Origin: Minisyncoccota bacterium
GTDB lineage: Bacteria > Patescibacteriota > Minisyncoccia > Phycocordibacterales > UBA9973
Direction of reading: 5' to 3'
Assembly (NCBI GenBank): GCA_018060905.1
Contig: JAGOVD010000018.1
Location: forward strand, 1,825 to 8,456
Length of the DNA: 6,632 bases
Shown: piece by piece, positions 1-6,300 of the stretch
Position numbering within the stretch: position 1 is the stretch's first letter
Layout: the number at the start of each line of letters is the position of its first letter
The notes under the pieces: generated by a model
What the model saw: the letters and a program-made list of their open reading frames with translations, nothing else
Told to the model about the DNA's origin: nothing
Databases searched by the model: none
Program-made: the position numbers and the translations under genes

Positions 1-1131
1 GTTGTCTTTGGCGCTCGGCAATCTGAAGCCAAACTCGACGAGTGTCTGCTTGCGTGAGGCATCTCCGGCGTACATTCCGCCGAGCTGAGGTATCGTCACG
101 TGCGACTCATCAATGAAGAGCATGAAGTCTGGTGACCCATCAGCATTGTGTGGAAAGTATGAGAGCAACGTCTCTGGTGGTTCACCGACGGCTTTGCCCG
201 ACATATGCCGAGAGTAGTTTTCGATACCGGAGCAGTACCCCATTTCGCGAATCATGGCGAGGTCATACGTCGTCCGGCGCTTGATGCGTTCTGCTTCGAG
301 AAGTTTGCCCTCTGCTTCAAAGTGTTTGAGTTGTTCATCGAGTTCATGTTTGATGTCGGCAACGGCGCGTTCCTTTTCCTCGGTATTGGTCATGAAGTGT
401 TTCGCTGGGAAGATGTAGACGAAATCTTCTTCACTGAGTATTTTGGACGACACGGGATCGATTTTAATAATGGATGTAACGACGTTGCCTGTGAAGTCGA
501 TCTGGTACATGACCGTGTCAGAAATCGGCATGATGTCGACTTTGTTGCCAAGTGCGCGAAACTGCCCACTCTCGAGATCGGCATTTGTACGTGAGTAGTG
601 AATAGAGATCAACCGTTCCATTGCAGCTGTACGTGAGAGTGTCATACCTTTTTCAATCTTGAAATTGGTCTTCTCATACTCCACCGGAGATCCGAGACCG
701 TAGATACATGAGACGGATGCGACGATAATAACGTCTTTGCGAGTGAGAAGGGCTTGCGTCGTCGCATGACGCAGACGATCGATCTCTTTGTTGATCTGTG
801 CGTCCTTTTCGATGAACGTATCTGTGATCGGCATGTACGCTTCTGGTTGGTAGTAGTCGTAGTATGAGACGAAGTAGTGAACGACGTTGTCCGGGAAATA
901 GCTCTTGAACTCTTGGGCGAGTTGGGCCGCGAGTGTTTTGTTGTGTGCGATGACAAGTGTCGGCTTCTGAACCGACTCGATGATGTTGGCCATGGTAAAA
1001 GTTTTCCCGGTCGCGGTCGCACCGAGAAGTGTTTGCATTTGCATGCCCTTTTTAAGACCTTTTAAAAGGCCTTCAATTGCCTTGGGTTGGTCCCCCGCCG
1101 GCTGATATTCACCTGAGAGTTTGAATTTCAT
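1..1131 (-). CDS. uvrB: UvrB, excinuclease ABC subunit B (N-terminal 377 residues; C-terminus off the left edge)
   Basis: UvrB is the damage-verifying helicase-like subunit of nucleotide excision repair. It is loaded on DNA by UvrA and then recruits UvrC for incision. Translating the minus strand from ATG at 1131 gives an open frame to the window edge, with these landmarks. The N-terminus has SGEYQPAGDQPKAI. The Walker A loop GATATGKT is at residues 37-44 (Lys43). The damage-probing beta-hairpin starts in YYDYYQPEAY (90-99) and is followed by DTFIEKDAQIN. The DESH box is at 341-344, and GFRLPSAKDN closes the visible part. Positions match well-studied UvrBs to within a few residues. The family is usually about 660-680 residues, so roughly 290 are missing, including helicase motifs IV-VI and the UvrC-binding tail. 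The start is firm because the N-terminal motif begins there and a promoter sits directly upstream. The Walker A loop has Ala40 where glycine is usual. Confidence 0.97.
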   Translation of the reverse strand, partial: MKFKLSGEYQPAGDQPKAIEGLLKGLKKGMQMQTLLGATATGKTFTMANIIESVQKPTLVIAHNKTLAAQLAQEFKSYFPDNVVHYFVSYYDYYQPEAYMPITDTFIEKDAQINKEIDRLRHATTQALLTRKDVIIVASVSCIYGLGSPVEYEKTNFKIEKGMTLSRTAAMERLISIHYSRTNADLESGQFRALGNKVDIMPISDTVMYQIDFTGNVVTSIIKIDPVSSKILSEEDFVYIFPAKHFMTNTEEKERAVADIKHELDEQLKHFEAEGKLLEAERIKRRTTYDLAMIREMGYCSGIENYSRHMSGKAVGEPPETLLSYFPHNADGSPDFMLFIDESHVTIPQLGGMYAGDASRKQTLVEFGFRLPSAKDN

Positions 1132-1137
1132 CTATGC

Positions 1138-1166
1138 ATTATATAGAAAATGGATTATATTGACAA
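1138..1166 (-). promoter_or_regulatory. uvrB promoter, predicted leaderless
   Basis: Read on the minus strand, there is a -35 TTGTCA (1161-1166, 5 of 6 consensus bases), a 17-base spacer and a perfect -10 TATAAT (1138-1143). Only six bases separate the -10 from the uvrB ATG, so transcription should begin at or next to the A of the start codon, leaving no room for a ribosome binding site. The -35 overlaps that of the divergent promoter for the small plus-strand gene. Confidence 0.75.
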
Positions 1167-1187
1167 ATAACGAATGGTATGTAATAT
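1160..1187 (+). promoter_or_regulatory. Promoter for the small plus-strand membrane-peptide gene
   Basis: A perfect -35 TTGACA (1160-1165) is followed after 16 bases by TAATAT (1182-1187, 4 of 6). Other AT-rich -10 candidates nearby, such as TATATA at 1185-1190, are possible. Predicted transcription starts near 1194, about 16 bases before the ATG at 1210. No Shine-Dalgarno-like sequence is visible in that leader. The -35 overlaps the uvrB -35 on the other strand. Confidence 0.5.
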
Positions 1188-1209
1188 ATAAACAAAAACA
1201 TTTACTATT

Positions 1210-1374
1210 ATGAAAAAGTATCAATTCATAACTATTTCTCTTTTGCTCGCCAGTATAATTTTGCAACTTGTTAGAATATCAAACCCGAACGCAATTTTTG
1301 GCATGATGGGATATGGACTCTTTTTTACAGCATGTGTTGCCCTTAGCAAATCCTTGTCTAACAAAGAAGGTTAG
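1210..1374 (+). CDS. Small two-helix membrane protein, 54 residues, unknown function
   Basis: I do not recognise this protein. It starts MKKYQF and ends SKSLSNKEG before TAG. Hydrophobic segments at about residues 6-21 (ITISLLLASIILQLV) and 29-46 (IFGMMGYGLFFTACVALS) are joined by a short polar turn, RISNPNA, so a helical hairpin in the membrane is likely. Lysines at both ends suggest that both termini stay in the cytoplasm. It is the only gene on the plus strand, lying between uvrB (divergent) and tgt (convergent). Three things support it as real: a TTGACA promoter just upstream, a hairpin plus T-run 24 bases after its stop, and the fact that it fills an otherwise empty 289-base gap. It is about 35% GC by hand count, well below the flanking uvrB and tgt. 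No ribosome binding site is visible. A chance ORF cannot be excluded. Confidence 0.55.
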   Translation: MKKYQFITISLLLASIILQLVRISNPNAIFGMMGYGLFFTACVALSKSLSNKEG

Positions 1375-1398
1375 CAGGTAAATCAATATTTAATTTAG

Positions 1399-1429
1399 AA
1401 GACCTTCAATTGAATGGTCTTTATTTTTT
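1399..1429 (+). terminator. Intrinsic terminator of the small gene, overlapping the 3' end of tgt
   Basis: AAGACC (1399-1404) pairs with GGTCTT (1416-1421). The stem continues as TTC/GAA past a single bulged T (1415) and closes on an AATT loop. On the plus strand it runs into TTTATTTTTT (1420-1429), a good U-tract. The T-run is supplied by the final Lys-Lys-stop codons of tgt read from the other strand. In the minus direction, just after the tgt stop, the hairpin has only an interrupted T-rich tail, so termination of tgt there would be weaker. Confidence 0.65.
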
Positions 1430-2602
1430 ATAATACTTCTCCACAAACTCTTTTTTGTATTCAAAGAATGTACCGTCGAGAATTGATTCTCGGATCTTTT
1501 CTACTAACCGTAAGAGAAAGTGAATATTATGCATACTTGCAAGGGTGCCTGCAGTCATTTCATCTGCTCGGAAAAGGTGTGCGACATATGCGCGAGTGTG
1601 ATGTGTACACGTGTAGCACGTACAACCAGTCTCGAGTGGACCAAAGTCGTTGATGTACTGCGCATTTTTTATATGCATTTTGCCCTCGTGTGTAAAGAGT
1701 GTACCGTGTCGTCCGATGCGTGTCGGAAGCACACAGTCAAAGAGATCGCATCCTGCGAGTACTCCTTCAAAGAGATCGATAGGTTCTCCGATGCCGAGCA
1801 AGTGGCGAGGTTTGTCTTCGGGCAATATTGCATTGACCCATCCGACGGCAGTGCCGATGTCGTCTTTGGTAAATGATCCCCCGATGCCGTAGCCGTCAAA
1901 TGGAAGTTCTCCCAAGTCACGTGCGGCTTTTTCGCGCAAATCTTGGAAACGTCCACCTTGCACGACCCCAAAGAGTGCCTGTTGCTTGTCAGGGTCGAGT
2001 GCTTCATGGGCATCGATACATCGCTTGGCCCATGCGTACGTGCGCGCAAGTGACTTCTCTTGGTATTCATAGGGTGCACTTGGGCTCGTGCATTCATCAA
2101 ATGCAAATATCATGTCTGCGCCAAGCTTCCACTGTGCTTCCATCGAACTCTCGGGCGTGAAGAGATGCTTGTCGCCATTGAGATGAGATTTGAATGTCAC
2201 GCCTTCGTCAGTGACGATTGCGAGTTGTCCTTTGGTTGCAGAGATGTCAGATACTTCTTTGCCGGTTGCGACTTTGGATACGTTGTTGCCAAATGCAGCA
2301 CCGAGTGAAAACGCCTGAAATCCTCCTGAGTCAGTCATGGTTGGTCCTGACCACCCCATAAACTTCCCAAATCCTCCTGCCTTTTCAACGACATCAGTCC
2401 CTGGCTGGAGATATAAGTGGTACGTATTTGCCAATACAACCTGAGCATTGAGACTGCGGATTTGTTCAGAAGTGAGAGACTTGACCGTCGCCTTCGTTCC
2501 CACGACAACAAACGCCGGTGTCTGAATGGCACCGTTTTTGGTCTCGATCACTCCTGCACGTGCAAGCGTGCCGTCTAGTTTTTTCTCAATGGAGAATTTC
2601 AT
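1421..2602 (-). CDS. tgt: tRNA-guanine transglycosylase (TGT)
   Basis: TGT swaps the guanine at wobble position 34 of GUN-anticodon tRNAs for a 7-deazaguanine base, a step of queuosine synthesis or salvage in the cytoplasm. Key residues are all present. TDSGGFQ carries Asp91 and FDEC carries Asp169 (base binding). VQGG is at 214-217. The nucleophile Asp289 is in FDCVLPTR. The zinc ligands are Cys327, Cys329, Cys332 and His358 (CTCYTC...HN). At 393 residues it is slightly longer than most bacterial TGTs. Recalled against the Zymomonas enzyme, there is an extra stretch of about 24 residues between DSGGFQ and GVTFKSH (roughly 101-133). The usual GGLAVGE segment reads GGSFTKD (241-247), next to a 3-residue deletion. 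The start at MKFSIEKK is supported by a -10 box six bases upstream. It follows the HD gene, but a terminator separates them. Whether the substrate is preQ1, queuine or another base cannot be told from here. Confidence 0.95.
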   Translation of the reverse strand: MKFSIEKKLDGTLARAGVIETKNGAIQTPAFVVVGTKATVKSLTSEQIRSLNAQVVLANTYHLYLQPGTDVVEKAGGFGKFMGWSGPTMTDSGGFQAFSLGAAFGNNVSKVATGKEVSDISATKGQLAIVTDEGVTFKSHLNGDKHLFTPESSMEAQWKLGADMIFAFDECTSPSAPYEYQEKSLARTYAWAKRCIDAHEALDPDKQQALFGVVQGGRFQDLREKAARDLGELPFDGYGIGGSFTKDDIGTAVGWVNAILPEDKPRHLLGIGEPIDLFEGVLAGCDLFDCVLPTRIGRHGTLFTHEGKMHIKNAQYINDFGPLETGCTCYTCTHHTRAYVAHLFRADEMTAGTLASMHNIHFLLRLVEKIRESILDGTFFEYKKEFVEKYYKK

Positions 2603-2608
2603 AGGGGT

Positions 2609-2614
2609 ACTATA
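2609..2614 (-). promoter_or_regulatory. tgt -10 box, predicted leaderless
   Basis: TATAGT (5 of 6 to TATAAT) on the minus strand ends six bases before the tgt ATG at 2602, the same spacing as at uvrB. The intervening bases are C-rich (GTACCCCT overlaps the box end), with no purine-rich ribosome binding site. No convincing -35 is seen: the expected position, about 2632-2637, falls inside the terminator hairpin of the upstream HD gene and reads GTCGTA. Confidence 0.5.
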
Positions 2615-2621
2615 CTACATC

Positions 2622-2658
2622 AAAAATAAAATACGACCAGTACAAGACTGATCGTATT
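2622..2658 (-). terminator. Intrinsic terminator of the HD-domain gene
   Basis: On the minus strand, AATACGATCAGT pairs with ACTGGTCGTATT over 12 base pairs (one G-U) around the loop CTTGT. It is followed by TTATTTTT (2629 down to 2622). It begins six bases after the HD stop codon and ends just short of the tgt -10, so tgt must be transcribed largely from its own promoter. On the plus strand the hairpin is not followed by a T-run. Confidence 0.85.
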
Positions 2659-2664
2659 ATTAAA

Positions 2665-3264
2665 TTAACTGAACGAAAGATTGTCACTTGTATATAACCC
2701 ATTCCACCAATCGGACGGACTGATATCATAAATTATTTTTCCAAGCTGTTTTGCTGAATCAAGTTTCATTCGATCGATCCATGCATACGGTCGCTGATTG
2801 GTTTTACCCTGCAACCAACGAGTTGCTTCTTTATTACCGATCAATTCGTATTCTTTAAGCAACAGAAGCTGATCTATAGTATCTGAATCTTTTGCAATAA
2901 TGGACTCGTGCGTTTTTCTTTCCTCGTATTCATCTATTATTGCTTTGATACTTGGCATCTCATACAAATCAAATTGTTGAGTAATGATACCCATCACATC
3001 TGTTCGTACATTTTTCTTATGCACCCAATTATGATCGTTGGATCGAGTTTCTGGCCAATCATGTGTAAGACACATCATGACGACCTTCCCAGTATCAGCC
3101 TTCTCAATTGTCGCAAGGAACATACCTATTACCGCCACTCGATACGAGTGACTTGCAATATTATCTGATAAATCGTCAGTTAATAAGGTTTGCCGATGCG
3201 AGCGGGCAATCTTTCGCAGTGTTCCAATTTCAAAAAGAAACTTAGCTACATTTATATTTTGCAT
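2665..3264 (-). CDS. HD-domain phosphohydrolase, 5'-deoxynucleotidase (YfbR)-like
   Basis: This 199-residue soluble protein has the metal-binding signature of the HD superfamily: His39 in ASHSYR, His68-Asp69 in CLTHDWPE, and a distal Asp128 in KDSDTID. Glu72 and Asp77 (PETRSND) follow the HD pair as in YfbR-type 5'-deoxynucleotidases (HD_3 group), which remove phosphate from deoxynucleoside monophosphates. These residues are seen directly; the nucleotidase activity is inferred from the family, and the true substrate may differ. An N-terminal basic stretch (LRKIARSHR, 16-24) sits where YfbR has a substrate-contacting arginine. The C-terminal third (about 145-199, Trp-rich DWWNGL near the end) is less conserved to my eye. 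The ATG at 3264 has no clear Shine-Dalgarno sequence or promoter, though conserved family sequence begins within about ten residues of it. GC content is near 40%, lower than tgt. It is transcribed alone, ending at a strong terminator. Confidence 0.85.
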   Translation of the reverse strand: MQNINVAKFLFEIGTLRKIARSHRQTLLTDDLSDNIASHSYRVAVIGMFLATIEKADTGKVVMMCLTHDWPETRSNDHNWVHKKNVRTDVMGIITQQFDLYEMPSIKAIIDEYEERKTHESIIAKDSDTIDQLLLLKEYELIGNKEATRWLQGKTNQRPYAWIDRMKLDSAKQLGKIIYDISPSDWWNGLYTSDNLSFS

Positions 3265-3310
3265 TTAATAATGTTTTGGTGAACGATATTGCCCTTACCC
3301 TACTCCTTAT

Positions 3311-3346
3311 AAAAAATTAAGTCAAATCTCACCACGACTCCAATTT
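3311..3346 (-). terminator. Possible weak terminator after the surface-protein gene
   Basis: Minus-strand AAATT-G-GAGTC (3346 down to 3336) can pair with GACTT-AATTT (3323 down to 3314), giving ten pairs with one bulged G and one G-U around a 12-base loop. It is followed by TTT (3313-3311) and further AT-rich sequence. The stem is AU-rich and the loop is long, so efficiency is doubtful. It lies 22 bases past the stop of the surface-protein gene. The rest of the 103-base gap before the HD gene shows no firm promoter. Confidence 0.4.
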
Positions 3347-3367
3347 CACTATACAAGTTGCAGCACC

Positions 3368-6300
3368 TTATTGCGAATATGCAATGTTAAAGACCTTGTT
3401 GAGGGTGCCGTTGCGTACCATGAGCTCAGGAGATGCATATACTGGCACATAGAGCCCATCGGTTGTTTGGCGTTCGACACGGATATAGTACAAACCTTCA
3501 GGGAGACGCAAGTAGTATCGCCCACTTCGATTTGTTTTGGTTGTTTTAATGAGGGTGTTATCTACCGCAGAGTACGCCTTCATGATCACCTGACCAAGCG
3601 GTTTACCATAGAGATCGTAGATACGACCCATGTGTTTTGTGCGATCGTTCTGGCGACGCATTATATATGCGACGATATACAGCACAAAGATGATCACATT
3701 GTATTTCTCTGGATACACAATGAGACTCGCAGCAACAATCAAAAACGTTGTACTGAAGATGGTATTGAAAACCTGCCCAGCGACAAGCTCACGCTTGGAG
3801 TAGTTGATCGAGAGGTCGCCGTTTTTCTTTGCCCATGCGGCAGTGTCAAAATCAACCGGATCTATCGGTATATTTTTCTGTATCGGTGCGGCTGGATCAT
3901 AGGGAATATAATCACCAAAGTATGGTTTCTCGTAGAACTCGTCACGCATGTTGTTTTGGGCAATGACATGTGAAGGGAAGAGATAGTTAGTCTTGGTGAG
4001 GACAACCTTGTATATCCCCTTTTCTACCGCAAAGCCAAACCTTCCCGATCCATCAGTAATCGACGATGCAACTTCGTTACCATCCAAATCAATGAGCGAT
4101 ACTCGTACGGGGTCGACGGGTTGTTTGGTAATCGAGTCATACACCGTACCCCATGGTGCAGGCTTCTTGCGGAGGCCTAAAGCCATGAGAAGGAGTGCCC
4201 ACAAACGAATCGGTATAAGGATAAACTCAGGTCGAGCAAGCGGGTTCAAAAAGAGTACCGAGGCGAGCGCAATAGCTCCTCCGACAGTAGTGATACCGGC
4301 GACAATAGCCTTGATACTGACCTCAATCGTTTCTACTTGCTGTGGAGTAAACGATCTTTGGATTCGCTGCTTAATAGGTGAATCCAAAATCGTAATAGCA
4401 GGCACAATATTTTGTATAGTATTTTCTTTGGACGTGTCGGCTTTAGCAACATCCTCTGGTTGTTCAACAGGGACCACCTCAGCTGAAGGCTCTTCTGGTA
4501 TTGTTTGTTCGAGAGTAGTTTTGGTACTGGATCGTCCACCTCCTCCACCTGAATTGTTATCGTTATCCTCACCTGGATCTTCTTCCTCTTCTTCTTCATC
4601 TGGTGGGGGTGTCTCAGTCAATACAATCGAGTCACTATTTTCTGTTGAAACATTACCCACAGCATCAGTTGCCCATGCATAGAGTGTCTTGGTTCCATAC
4701 GAAGAAAATGTGTATTCAGTCGGTGCGCTATCTGACCACCCCGACGATGGTGGTGTATTTGACGTGGTGATTCTGTATCCCGTGACGCCGTTGGTATCGG
4801 TCGCCGAAAAAGTGAGTGGTACCGTCAGTGACGAACCTGTTGTTGGTATAGAAAATGAAACAGTGGGTGCGGTCGTGTCTACAACGAACGTATTCACCGC
4901 AAGTACCGAAGAAATATTGTCTGAACTATCTGTCACTCGAATCGTACAGTTGCTATAGGTTCCATCGGCCAACGTGGAGAACGTGATAGTGTTGTTACCC
5001 GATGTAGCACTCGTCGTTCCAGACGAACAACTTCCCCCAACGGTGATCGTCCCTGCTTCAGTCGTGTTAAATGTATAGCTTGGTGTCTGGTCATTGGTGG
5101 GTGTAGGAACAGCAGTCACCTGAGAAAGTGTCGGTGCAGTACTATCTCCACCCCCTCCGCCACCGCCACAACCACTCGTGGTGACACTAAATGATGCAGT
5201 CACTCCTCCTATATCTAGGGTACCAGAGTTAGTAGTATCACAAGCCCCGGATTTTACGGTGAGCACAACAGAATCATTACTCGCTACAGTACCTGTGGCA
5301 CCACCGTCATTTACACTGTAGTCACAACTGCTACTACATGCAGTTATTTGAATAGGTGCCGTATCGTAAACGCCCTCTATGACAACCGCCGCTGATGGTA
5401 TAGAACTATTCGTCGATACACCGGTTTGATTTTCAAAAGAAAACTGGTTGGGATAGCTCGAGGCAGCGGTCTGGTAGATCGCCCCAGCATCATTTATCCC
5501 TCCCTTACGCGCCATACCATAGAGTGCATTTCCTGCCTCTACATATACAAGCGAACCAAATGGTGGAGTACCGCTCGTCGTTACGTCATTAAACGTTTCC
5601 AAAACTTCATACGAATTGGTAGTAATATCATAATAAAAAAGTAATCCTGGCCCATCCAATGCATCTCCCGCCCTTCCATAGAGTCTGCTACGCCCATCAA
5701 AGACCAGTGAGCCATAAGGTTGTTCACCCTCAAATTGATGAAGTAGCTCATAAGCATCAGTGTCTAGGTTATAAGAAAAGATAGTATCAGTTTCTTCGGT
5801 CATGCCATACACTACCGAGCCACTATCGAGAACAAGTGATCCGCCTGGTTTCGTACCATCACCAGCATCTACACCAAAATGATGCGCCACTGTATATGAA
5901 GAACCATCAAGTGTAAACAGAACACCGTTACCGTATGTTCCCCCAGCACTTGTCATCCCTACCAATTTACCTCCCGTATAGATGAGAGAATCAACAGGAT
6001 ATACTCCTGCATTGTCGCCCCCAAAACTTAGCAACCTCGTATACGTACCACCATCTCCACTGAGACTAAACAGCGTTCCTTGGTTGGTCTCACCGCCGAG
6101 ATTTGTCATACCATAGAACAAATCTCCGCCCGCATCATATACCAACGATCCATACGGGGTACAACCACCAATCCCTAACGCCTCTGCTTCTAATCCACCA
6201 TCGAATGAGTGCAGTACACTATACGGGGTAAGATTTTCAGGATTTAGATCATATGAAAATATAACCCCGCAACTATTCGCGCCTCCAGCACTCGTCATCC

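Noticed and set aside
205..1065. ORFs on both strands within 205-1065
   Set aside because: All are in other frames of uvrB, whose translation matches the family throughout.
1132..1209. An SOS (LexA-type) operator upstream of uvrB
   Set aside because: Neither a CTGT-N8-ACAG nor a GAAC-N4-GTTC palindrome is present between uvrB and the small gene.
1414..2532. Several 60-145 residue ORFs overlapping tgt
   Set aside because: They are shadows of the tgt frame, with no domain-like content or start signals.
3265..3353. A promoter for the HD gene: TTGACT at 3320-3325, TATAGT at 3348-3353 or TATAAG at 3306-3311
   Set aside because: No pair combines a fair -35 and -10 at 16-18 bases spacing. TTGACT falls inside the possible terminator. 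A promoter must exist or readthrough must occur, but I cannot place it.
3371..4682. Two long plus-strand ORFs (3371-3973 and 3993-4682) opposite the surface-protein gene
   Set aside because: They are antisense to a continuous frame with recognisable membrane and regulatory-like domains. Their translations show no family motif, and the second is dominated by Ser/Pro runs mirroring the linker DNA.
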